In this document: positions 1 to 62,169 of the stretch, piece after piece | How the letters are laid out: the number at the start of each line of letters is the position of its first letter | Position numbering within the stretch: position 1 is the stretch's first letter | Assembly (NCBI RefSeq): GCF_018991925.1 | Contig: NW_024726235.1 | Span: forward strand, 3,406,259-3,470,258 | Length of the DNA stretch: 64,000 nt | Origin: Homarus americanus | Lineage: Eukaryota; Arthropoda; Malacostraca; Decapoda; Nephropidae | Direction: 5' to 3' | The notes under the pieces: model-generated | What the model was told of the DNA's origin: nothing | Seen by the model: the letters and a program-made list of their open reading frames with translations, nothing else | The model's database searches: none | Translations under genes and position numbers: made by a program

Positions 1-364
1 GAGTCAAGGAGAAGCACTTTAGATTGGGAAGAGGAGTCAAAGAGGAGACGATTGGGAAGAGGGAGTCAAAGAGGGTGATTGGGAAGAGGGAGTCAAGGAG
101 AAGTACTTTGTGATTGGGAAGAGGGAGTCAAAGAGGAGGACTGGTGATTGGGAAGAGGGAGTCGAGGAAGAGTACTGGTGATTGGGAAGAGGGAGTCAAG
201 GAAGAGTACTGGTGATTGGGAAGAGGGAGTCGAGGAAGAGTATTGGTGATTGGGAAGAGGGAGTCAAGGAGAAGTACTTTGTGATTGGGAAGAGGGAGTC
301 AAAGAGGAGGACTGGTGATTGGGAAGAGGGAGTCGAGGAAGAGTACTGGTGATTGGGAAGATAA
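1..364. repeat. 34-bp minisatellite, purine-rich
   Basis: The motif GATTGGGAAGAGGGAGTC recurs about every 34 bp from the window edge to about 364, so the array probably continues outside the window. Two unit variants alternate, one with GAAGTACTTTGT and one with GAAGAGTACTGGT. A block of about 100 bp (about 91-190) recurs at about 262-360, which is an offset of five units. No coding function is likely. Confidence 0.9.
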
Positions 365-834
365 TAGTCGCGCGGGTGGGATTCGATTGGAATGAGGATG
401 AGAAGATTCTGAATTTAATACCCGACATGATCATGGGAATCAATCCTAACAGTAATAGTGGAGGAGCACAGAAATAGGGCTGACGTGTAAAGAGTGATGG
501 AGGGGTGGCTGACGGCGACGCCTCTGGGAACAAGCGTCCTCTCTCACACCCACTACACGTCCTTCTCATCTGTCCGGCACTCGTCTTCTGGCCTGTGTAA
601 ATATCCCATAAAAAGCCAATTGCAATTGCCTAAACCCCGCCATGTGACGTTTTAAGATTGCTGAAAGGGTTATTTTGTTATATTTCTTACCGGGTGGGCG
701 GGAGGGAGTTATTGTTTGTTTTAAATTTGTAAAAAAATAAATAAACTTGCACAAGACATGGGAACTGACTCGTTTAGAAATAGAGATAACGAGGGGAGTA
801 ATGAATGACTGTAATACGTTGACTAAATGTACGA

Positions 835-839
835 CACAC

Positions 840-879
<40 letters not shown>
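835..879. repeat. (CA)n microsatellite
   Basis: A nearly pure AC dinucleotide run with one CACG interruption at its left end. Confidence 0.95.
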
Positions 880-881
<2 letters not shown>

Positions 882-1141
882 AACATTACGAAGAGGAAGT
901 AATTTAATGCAAGGGTTATTATTAGTTGCTTTGGAATGTAAAAAAAAATAATAATTTACAGCATCAATTGAACACGGGTGAGGAGCCATATGGAGTAGCC
1001 CTTACTAAGTGTCGTGTACAGCCGCGGGTTCGTGATTCAGAGGATTCGGGTTCGTGGAGACGTGAGGAATATGTGCAACCCCGAGTAGCGCGAGGGATTA
1101 TTTTTATGTATTTATATATGTATGTAGTAAATGAGAATTGT

Positions 1142-1169
1142 TGTGTGTGTGTGTGTGTGTGTGTGTGTG
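1142..1169. repeat. (TG)n microsatellite
   Basis: A pure TG dinucleotide run of about 28 bp. Confidence 0.95.
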
Positions 1170-2634
1170 AGAATCCTGAGATGCGAGTTATTCAAGACTG
1201 CGTGGTCGTGTTTGTGTCTGGGTGTTTGAGGGAACAACTAAATATTAGATTGGAAATATTTTAGTGTATCAGGAAATGTGAATGTACGTAAGTGTATCTG
1301 TATCTTCAAACACAAGAGAGAAAGAGAGAGCGTGTGTTTGTGTGGGGGAAGGGGGCGTCAGAGCGAGACAACAACGGAACCCACGAAGATGTCAACACTA
1401 ATGTAAACAAACAACTCTCGCCATTAAAGAGCCTCGTCTCCTCAACACACTACTCATATACAGTAAACATCGCCATATCTGTTGACGGAGGCGGTGAAAA
1501 AAAAAAGTTACAAGGGATAAATTCCACGATGGTAACTTCATGTCAAGTGAAAGTAACGTACAGTATTGTTAAAACGTTAAACCTGACATGAAGTGCCTCA
1601 CAATTGTGGTGTTTTAGCACCAAAACTGTCACCGTGTTACATTGCATATTTTCAATTAGTTTGTGAATTTCTGCGCATAACATTATTCTTCTGGAACGAA
1701 ATAACGTTTCATTATGAACTTAATTATACTATAAATGTAATAATTATTATAAAACGATGGATTACACAACCCGGACACGACTGCTTTTCCCGTGATACAG
1801 CTGTTGTCAACACACACACGGAAGGTTTCTCTCTCGCCTTCCAGCACTCTACGTTTCCTATTGTGTGTTTATGCAGCTTTTTTACATTTTCTAGGCGTAT
1901 TTTCCACTATTTTTCCTACTCGTCTGATTTCGCAGTAGATATAACTAACGTAGTCATCTTGCTTGAATAAAATGACAGTTGGGAGTCGAGAACAACTAAG
2001 TGGAGGTTAAACTGCATACAATTATAAATAAACGTTAATGTTGGTTCAGTAATGGTTCTTTAGTCTGTCTTAAAACACATCTGACCACGCCTTTAACTTC
2101 AACACACACACCTCATCACGGGGGAGGAGTAGGGACACATTTGGAGTTTAAATAAGTAAAATAAGACACCTTTTGTATTTTGGGTCATTCATGTTAAAAG
2201 AAAATGGGCGAAAATGAAGCTTTAGGGAAATAAATAAACCAATAACTAAAGAACTTTCACCAGGGTAAAAGTTTTGAGTGAATATAGAAATTCAGAGCGA
2301 AAGTGCGATATTATTTTTATTGGATATTCATGTGAACACACACTAAAATATATTCTAGGAGTATGGAATTTGAGCGATTTCTCTTTCGTCCATCAATATA
2401 GTCATGAACACGACTACTTTACCAGCGTGAGATTCAGAAGCTTCGAACTGTTGGCATGGTGTCACTGAACTGCCTCTCTACCCATAGATGGCGTCTGCTG
2501 TGGTATCTCAATTAGGTTATGTACAGTTTCGAATAGGAGTGTGTAGAAGCCTTCATAAAATAATGTTTAAGATTGTTGCCTTTGCTTAATTCATCAGCTT
2601 CTTTTAACTTGAATTTATGATTTTGAATTAGTCT

Positions 2635-2639
<5 letters not shown>

Positions 2640-2667
<28 letters not shown>
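2640..2667. repeat. (TG)n microsatellite
   Basis: A pure TG run, followed to about 2805 by degenerate TG-rich sequence (TGTGTATGTGTGCATAAG-like), probably a decayed longer microsatellite. Confidence 0.9.
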
Positions 2668-2669
<2 letters not shown>

Positions 2670-2908
2670 ATAAGCAGGTATGTGTATGTGTGCATAAGTA
2701 AGTGTGTATGTATATGTAATCAGGTGTATGTGAGTGTACGTGCGCAGTTGTGTGACAATATACATAAGCTAGTGTGTGGGAACGTAAGCAGGTGTGTGTG
2801 TATATGAGGGGGCGTGGGGGGGGGGGTGGCGCTGAGAACAAGAGCGATTAACGAGACAGGTAGAAAAAAGGGAGGAAAGTAAGGCGTAAGAAATGTCTCA
2901 CTGTGTAC

Positions 2909-3063
2909 GATGGTGGTAGGGGTGGTAGTAGCGATGGTGGTAGGGGTGGTAGTAGCGATGGTGGTAGGGGTGGTAGTAGCGATGGTGGTAGGGGTGGTAG
3001 TAACGATGGTGGTAGGGGTGGTAGTAACAATGGTGGTAGGGGTGGTGGTAGTAACGAGAGTGG
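2909..3063. repeat. 24-bp GGT-rich minisatellite
   Basis: About six copies of a 24-bp unit beginning GATGGTGGTAGGGGTGGT, with a third-segment change of AGC to AAC in later copies. Because 24 is a multiple of three, all frames stay open, giving spurious Gly/Ser-rich and Val-rich ORFs. The run GGGG recurs once per unit. Confidence 0.9.
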
Positions 3064-5901
3064 TAAGGGAGGCCGCGGGTCTTAAGGCAACAACATCGCT
3101 TGTGACTTTCTTTTATTAGAAATTGCCGAGACTTAGAAGTTCTGTTTCTCCCTCATAGAAAGCTTTAACCACAGAGCCTATAATAGCTGTTTCCCCTCAA
3201 CCCCCACCCCACCTAGCCCCACCTTCACCCCTACTCTCACCTAACCCCATCTCCACCCCCTCTCACCTCACCCAACCTCACTCCCACCTAAGCCCACCCG
3301 TACATCATGGTAGGAAGCCGGTACTAATGGTAAGGGGCGGTTCTAATGGTAGGAATGCGGTACTAAAATTTACGTACAATCTTTTCAAGAGTGCTAGCTC
3401 ATGTGCTGGGGTATAATGCCCGTAAGTGCCCATCACAGGCTTTGGGTCGGGTGCTGCGTCACTTCCCGCTTGGCAACGAGGGAGGGACGTCAGCTGGCCC
3501 GGGTGAAAACAGTGAGGTAGCAGGAAGTAACGGTAATCTACAATAAACACGTTCTTAGTTGTATTACTAGAGGAACAACTGAATGCACCTGTCAGCAAAA
3601 GGGATACAAACTGTTTACTGGAAACTTTTTGATATTTTAGTGAAATTCCTTTGATTGTCTCCACTCGTTGTTCTTCACAGAATTTATTTGACATTTTCCA
3701 TTCACGTAAGATCATTCTCGGGAACACATACAGTATTTGGCCTTGGTTCTCACGATGATAATTTCATCTGATGCCAAAGATTTAAAGCGAACAAAGTAGT
3801 AAAAGTTGGTGGGCATTATCCCCGTCTACTGTACGTACAGTCAAAATCAAAACTTCGCCCAAAATCTCCCGCCACTCCACCACCATTGTTTGTTCATACC
3901 GCATAATTGACGCTCTTTCCACCAACGCGTGGAGGCGCGATCGTCTTGTTGTGACTGGACTGTAGGTCAACCGTAGGTCCTGCGTGAGTTGCACTGCTGG
4001 TGTGAACTGTTAAGCCTTGTGTAAGAATGTGCAAGTCTTCAACATGTAATACACTGTTTATCATTAAGCATTACTGATGTACCAAAGCTGTAGTCTGCAC
4101 GCAATTGTCGCTGAAGCCTCAACCTACAAGACGTGTACGGGATATAGCCAATGGGGAAAATAATCACATTTATTATCACCAAAGTTTACTACACATAGAT
4201 GTGAGCTCACATGACGTGATCTGTCCTCATTGCTGACATATTAGTTTACAAGTACCGTACAGTATAGTATTGTGCCCCGCCCCGCCACCTCCCCATTCTG
4301 GTGTCATCTGAAGCTCAAGGTGATCCTCAGTAGCTACTCTGCTAGATTATCATCACCTGTAATATACACAGATAAAATACACAAATAAACTTAAAAAAAA
4401 AAAAAATACACCTAGCAGCCTGGCTACCAACCGGTAGCTTGTCCCGGGGCTCGGTTGGTTGCTTGTCCGGCCGATATCCTGGGCATTGTTTTTTAGTAAG
4501 GATAAGTGCAATTTAGACACATTAATAACCAAATGCTATGGCAAAAACTATTTTGTTTACTCTTTATATTTTTCTTTTTATTCAATTAATTCACGGCGGC
4601 ATGACAGTGAACTTACTACTAATATATTTGTACATTTTCAGTATCAGTAGATTAAATTTCTATCAAGTTACCGCCAATTAAACTGGTATTAAAGATTTAG
4701 AAAGACTCAGGTTCGTAACTTTGCTAACATTTAACCGTTTAGATTTAGTGTATAAAGATGTAACCATAAATATTATTAGTTGATTAAACATAGTATGAAG
4801 ATGTTAAAAAACTAATGTTTCAAAAATGTTTAAAAGTACGTTACAATTTTTACCTATGTCTAGAGCGGGGATGCCAGAACAGCGCGGATCTGGCCAGCTA
4901 GCAAGTTCTATACGCTCCTCCCCTCCATTAATCAAGGTGCCAAATTGGTGCCATCATCGCATCCAAGATACCATTTTGTTTGTTTAAATCGTAACATTGA
5001 TTTTTCGTATTATACTTTATTGAATGCCTAATTATAGTGTTAGTGTTTTATAGTGTACGATAATAATTTCACATTATTGAAATATAGTTTATACTGCAAG
5101 ACAATATAAAAACCCGAAATGCACAACCTGTGAGTTTAGTCGTGCAAGATGGTAAGAGTCCACAGAAAGTATTTGATTGAAAATTTATGTTGTATTGATT
5201 CTCCAGCGATGCGGGTAATGATATGCATCTGATAGTTCCCTGTAAGATACTACTACCACGGTGGGGGTGTTTCCTCCGGCTGTGATTTTCCCCAACTGAG
5301 GTCAAGAGTCCTATGGTGCTGTACGTGAGGCTTTGTACACCGCGATACTGGTGCTGGAGTCTCACTGAAATGGAAGTTGTGTGATGTGTTTCATGATTGT
5401 CTGTTATATTAGACAGCGTAACTATTGGACACTAGGCTCAATGCGTTTCTGATTTCATGATAACAGGATCAGGTGACTAGCGCGTACCAGTCAATGGCTT
5501 ATCTCTCTCTAGCCTGTCTTTTTGTTACAACTTACAACCCTGATTTTGGCCTGCATCGATACCGTCGGCAACGTTATTTTTATTTTTTTTACTAAACGCC
5601 TGGCGTGTATTTGCACATTTTATCTACATATTCTAAATTTACTCTAAAATAGCCATCACGGAAATATCGACAAAAGGCAACTTCGCGCCCCAGTAGAAGT
5701 TCATGAATGTAATCTGTTTCGTTCAGCACCATTTCTTGAATATAGTTTTATACACGACTCATGAACAGTGTCTTCATAAACAATGACAACACTACACATT
5801 GTCTCCTTTCAAAACGATTTAGAATCGATAACAGCAAAGCTTTAAAATTCGCTGCCTCCATCTGTCGCGCGGTGGGAGAAAGCCCGAGCTCTGTGGGAGT
5901 A

Positions 5902-5937
5902 TATATAAGGCGGGTTGGTAGTGTTGCACGTGTCAGT
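5902..5937 (+). promoter_or_regulatory. TATA box and arthropod initiator of the secreted-precursor gene
   Basis: TATATAA lies at 5902-5908 and TCAGT at 5933-5937. Placing the transcription start at the A of TCAGT (5935) puts the TATA box about 33 bp upstream, close to the usual spacing. The implied 5'UTR is only 24 nt before the ATG at 5959. TCAGT is the classic arthropod initiator. The pairing in correct order and spacing directly before a signal-peptide ORF makes this a convincing core promoter. Confidence 0.82.
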
Positions 5938-5958
5938 CGAGCAGTAAAGACCGCAGGG

Positions 5959-57439
<51,481 letters not shown>

Positions 57440-58475
57440 TATTAAGTTATACTCCAAATCACCTTAACCCACCCGATTAATACATATTCGTATATATACT
57501 TGGTCAATGTGCTAGTCTGTTTTGTGTCAAGAGTTACATAAGAATATTGTTCGTGAAACATTGTTCCGCCACAAACAGATGTTTTATGGTTTCAAACCCA
57601 CAAATGTTGCCTGTGTTTTTGAAAGTTTTTGGAATGATGTGGTTCACATTACCTTATGTCTGTGGTTACAGAACTTTGGGTAGTTAATGCATCACCCATG
57701 TAGGAGGTTTGCTGTTTAGTAACGAAGTTTCTTTGAGCTTTTAGCAATACGTACCTCATGTTAAAGGCACTGATCTCTATATTTTCTTACCAATGTATAC
57801 TTTGTTGTAGCTTCTTTATAGATATATAGTTTTATTTGTCTGATAAACTGTTAATTCATCTGAGCATCTAGAGCTGGCCTTTACATGCTTATGTTTTTTT
57901 CTGTGCCTCATTATGAGAATCTTAAAAATCATAACAATTGTGAAAACATTTGAGTGCAGTATTTTTTTTATTAATTTCTGTGTGCTGGGCGCATGGTTTG
58001 TTATGACCAACATTACAAGGTAGGTAACTCAAATTTCTGTTCTTTGTGATTGGCTTCAGTTTCATTGGGTGTTCATAAAGTCCCATTCTGATTTCAAAAC
58101 ATGTTTGCACGTAATTTAAGTTATTGAAATGCAGTGTTTTGCATTTGGTTAGGTGAAAAACAAAACTTAGTTACTTTCAAATACAAATATCTGCATTTAA
58201 AAATCTTATACCATTTGCATATAATAAATGTTTGAAATCAGAATGTGACTATGGACACCTATTTAATTCCTCATACAGGATGACATTTGTTATTTAGAAC
58301 AGAAAGCAAGGAGTCAAGACAGGCATGTTGACTTGAGATGACTTCCCCCCCTAACCCCCCCCAAAGGGCACTCGGTGGTAAAATTTGTTTTCATGCCACT
58401 GTCCTTTCATTTTTTTTGCTGACTGTTTCCACATGTATATAAACATTTTACCAATAAAGTATTTAGTGATGTGAA
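57440..58475 (+). other. Probable 3'UTR of the secreted precursor
   Basis: AT-rich, non-coding, free of simple arrays, running from the stop codon to the first good poly(A) signal. Its end coincides closely with the start of the downstream minisatellite at about 58570, so the transcript probably stops before the array. Confidence 0.6.
58453..58458 (+). terminator. Poly(A) signal AATAAA
   Basis: AATAAA at 58453-58458 is followed within 15-30 bp by a GU-rich stretch (GTGATGTGAAATTTGTTATT), the expected arrangement for cleavage and polyadenylation. An earlier ATAATAAATG near 58220 is a weaker alternative. Confidence 0.6.
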
Positions 58476-58569
58476 ATTTGTTATTTGTAATCACCACTAT
58501 TTTCTTTGTACCAATTTTTTACATGATAGGTTCTCATTTATATTAGTTAACCAAATTTCTATAAATTTT

Positions 58570-61050
58570 CAATTTGATAAATTTCCCATTTTCTATGATT
58601 AAATTTCCCATTTTCTGTTAAATTTCCCATTTTCTGTGATAACATTTCCCATTTTCTATGATTAAATTTCCCATATTCTATGATTAAATTTTCTATTTTC
58701 TATGAATAAATTTCCCATTTTCTATGATAAATTTCCCATTTTCTGTGACATCATTTCCCATTTTCTATGATAAAAGTTCCCATTTTCTATTATTAAATTT
58801 CCCATTTTCTGTGATAACATTTCCCATTTTCTATGATAAAGTTCCCATTTTCTATGATTAAATTTCCCATTTTCTATGTTAAATTTCCCATTTTCTGTGA
58901 TAACATTTCCCATTTTCTATGATAAAATTTCCCATATTCTATGATTAAATTTTCTATTTTCTATGAATAAATTTCCCATTTTCTATGATAAATTTCCCAT
59001 TTTCTGTGACATCATTTCCCATTTTCTATGATAAAAGTTCCCATTTTCTATTATTAAATTTCCCATTTTCTGTGATAACATTTCCCATTTTCTATGATAA
59101 AGTTCCCATTTTCTATGATTAAATTTCCCATTTTCTATGTTAAATTTCCCATTTTCTGTGATAACATTTCCCATTTTCTATGATAAAATTTCCCATTTTC
59201 TATGATAAAATTTCCCATATTCTATGATTACATTTTCTATGAATAAATTTCCCATATTCTATGATTAAATTTCCCATTTTCTGATAAAAGTTCCCATTTT
59301 CTATTATTAAATTTCCCATTTTCTGTGATAACATTTCCCATTTTCTATGATAAATTTCCCATTTTCTATGATTAAATTTCCCATTTTCTATGATTAAATT
59401 TCCCATTTTCTATGATAAATTTCCCATTTTCTGTGACATTTCCCATTTTCTATGATAAAAGTTCCCATTTTCTATTATTAAATTTCCCATTTTCTGTGAT
59501 AACATTTCCCATTTTCTATGATAAAGTTCCCATTTTCTATGATTAAATTTCCCATTTTCTATGTTAAATTTCCCATTTTCTGTGATAAAATTTCCCATTT
59601 TCTATGATAAAATTTCCCATATTCTATGATTAAATTTTCTATTTTCTATGAATAAATTTCCCATTTTCTATGATAAATTTCCCATTTTCTATGATAAAAG
59701 TTCCCATTTTCTATTATTAAATTTCCCATTTTCTGTGATAACATTTCCCATTTTCTATGATAAATTTCCCATTTTCTATGATTAAATTTCCCATTTTCTA
59801 TGATAACATTTCCCATTTTCTATGATAAAATTTCCCATATTCTATGATTAAATTTTCTATGAATATTTTCTATGATTTTCCCATTTTCTGTTTTCCCATT
59901 TTCCCCATTCTATGATAAATTTCCCATTTTCTATGATTAAATTTCCCATTTTCTATGATAAAATTTTCCCATTTCCCATTTTCTATAAAAGTTCCCATTT
60001 TCTATTATTAAATTTCCCATTTTCTGTGATAACATTTCCCATTTTCTATGATAAATTTCCCATTTTCTATGATTAAATTTCCCATTTTCTATGATAAATT
60101 TCCCATTTTCTGTGACATCATTTCCCATTTTCTATGATAAAAGTTCCCATTTTCTATGATTAAATTTCCCATTTTCTGTGATAACATTTCCCATTTTCTA
60201 TGATTAAATTTCCCATATTCTATGATAAAATTTCCCATATTCTATGATTAAATTTTCTATGAATAAATTTCCCATTTTCTGTGACATCATTTCCCATTTT
60301 CTATGATAAAAGTTCCCATTTTCTATTATTAAATTTCCCATTTTCTGTGATAACATTTCCCATTTTCTATGATAAATTTCCCATTTTCTATGATTAAATT
60401 TCCCATTTTCTATGATTAAATTTCCCATTTTCTATTATTAAATTTCCCATTTTCTGTGATAACATTTCCCATTTTCTATGATAAATTTCCCATTTTCTAT
60501 GATTAAATTTCCCATTTTCTGTGATAACATTTCCCATTTTCTATGATTAAATTTCTCATTTTCTATTATTAAATTTCCCATTTTCTTTGATAAATTTCCC
60601 ATTTTCTATGATTAAATTTCCCATTTTCTGTGATAACATTTCCCATTTTCTATGATTAAATTTCCCATTTTCTGTGATAACATTTCCCATTTTCTATGAT
60701 TAAATTTCTCATTTTCTATTAAAATTCCCATAATCTTTGATAAATTTCCCATTTTCTATGATTAAATTTCCCATTTTCTGTGATAACATTTCCCATTTTC
60801 TATGATCAAACTTCCCATTTTCTATGATAAATTTCCCATTTTCTGTGATAACATTTCCCATTTTCTATGATTAAATTTCACATTTTCTATGATAAACTTC
60901 CCATTTTATTATTAAATTTCCCATTTTCTGTGATTAAAATTCCCATTTTCTGTGATAAAATCCCATTTTCTTTGATAAGTTTCCCATTTTCTTTGATTGA
61001 ATTTCCCATATTCTATGATAAATTTTCCATTTTCTGTGCTCAACTTTCTT
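58570..61050. repeat. Large AT-rich minisatellite, unit AAATTTCCCATTTTCTATGA
   Basis: More than 100 head-to-tail copies of an 18-22 bp unit with invariant TTTCCCATTTTCT followed by ATGAT, GTGAT, ATTAT or ATGAA variants. Different variants appear in a fixed order, giving a higher-order repeat: 58722-58913 is repeated at 58983-59174 (offset 261 bp, identical translation), and again with small changes near 59410-59598. The minus strand is largely open (IENGKFNHRKWE repeats), a by-product of unit length. The array starts about 100 bp after the gene's poly(A) signal. Confidence 0.97.
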
Positions 61051-61139
61051 AATATATCACCAAACAAGGTGACATTCTTAACTCATATCATTTTATCATA
61101 CCTGGATGATCCTCATACTCATTTTTGAGAGACAGCAAG

Positions 61140-62115
61140 TAGTAGTAGAGGGGTATGTGCAGGAGGGGAGGGTGTGTCAAAGGAGTGGGGGATGGGGGTG
61201 TGTGGGGTGTCAGAGGGGTAGGGGGTGGGGTGTTAGAGGGATAGGGGTGTGGGTGTTGTTAGATGGGGGTGTGTTGTTAGATGGAGGTGTGCGGTGTTAG
61301 AAGGGATGTGTGTTCGGGGAGGGTAGTGGGGTGTTGTTAGGAGGGGTTGTGGGGTGTTGTTAGGAGGGGGTTGTGGGGTGTTGTTAGAGGGAGGTGCAGG
61401 GGTGTTAGAGGGGGTGGTGTGGGGTGTTAGGGGGTGGTGTGGGTGTTAGAAGGTGTGGGGTGTTAGAGGAGGGGGTGTAGGGTGTTAGAGAGGTGGGTGG
61501 TGTGGGGTGTTAGAGGAGGTGGGTGGTGTGGGGTGTTGGAGAGTGGGTGGTGTGGGGTGTTGGAGGTGGGTGGTGTGGGGTGTTAGAGGGGGGTGTGTGG
61601 GGTTTTAGAGGTGGTGTGGGGTGTTAGGTGGTGTGGGGTGTTAGAGGGGGGTGTGTTAGTTAGTAGTGTGGGGGGGTGTTAGAGGGTGAGGTGTTTGGTG
61701 CTAAGAGGGTGGGGTGGTATGGGGTGTTAGAGGGAGGGAGGGGTGGTGTGGGGGTGAGAGAGTTGGGTGAGAGTGTTAGGGGGTGAAGAGAGTTAGGGGG
61801 TGAGAGTGTTAGGGGTAAGAGAGTTAGGGGGGTGAGAGTTAGGGGTGAGAGAGTTGGGGGTGAGAAGTTGGTGGGGCATAAGAGGTGTGTTACAGGGGTG
61901 TGTGGGGCATAAGAGGGTGTGTGGGGGTGTTACAGGGGTGTGGGGGTGTTACAGGGGTGTGGTGCTACAGGGGTGTCGAGGGGTGCTACAGGGGTGTGCG
62001 GGGTGCTACAGGGGTGTGCGGGGTGCTACAGGGGTGTGCGGGGTGCTACAGGGGTGTGGGGGGCTTTAGAGAGGTGTGTGAGAACAGGTGCATGATGTGT
62101 GAGAAGGGTGTGTCA
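61140..62115. repeat. G-rich minisatellite, about 1 kb
   Basis: Variants of GGTGTGGGGTGTTAGAGG with 17-24 bp spacing, then GGTGAGAGAGTTAGGGG variants (61750-61870), then a regular 18-19 bp unit GTGCTACAGGGGTGTGCGGG (61960-62055). GGG or GGGG runs occur every few bases, all on the + strand. Open frames inside (for example 61845-62166) are composition artefacts. Confidence 0.95.
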
Positions 62116-62169
62116 AGTTTGAGAGGGGTGTATGATTCACTTACTTACATAAAGGGAATTATTTAAAAA

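Larger units (their letters stand above)
365..5880. other. Upstream intergenic region, no gene seen
   Basis: Open frames here are short (140 codons at most), compositionally random or made of simple repeats, and none carries a recognisable domain. The region holds CA and GT microsatellites (835-879, 1142-1169, 2640-2667), a GGT-rich minisatellite (2909-3063), a C-rich stretch (3190-3300) and otherwise AT-rich unique-looking DNA. I see no promoter other than the one near 5902. Distal regulatory elements of the gene downstream could lie here, but nothing visible identifies them. Confidence 0.5.

Noticed and set aside
3305..3727. 140-codon minus-strand ORF
   Set aside because: No recognisable domain, mixed composition, no splice or promoter context; likely chance.
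5761..5958. In-frame upstream ATG at 5761 giving a longer N-terminus for exon 1
   Set aside because: It lies upstream of the TATA box and initiator, and would bury the signal peptide internally.
58722..60428. Series of 62- to 74-codon minus-strand ORFs starting MGN
   Set aside because: They are by-products of the 22-bp minisatellite whose minus strand lacks stops in two frames; there is no promoter or splice support.
61845..62166. Gly/Val-rich ORFs in the G-rich array
   Set aside because: They follow the 18-bp unit period; there is no independent coding evidence.
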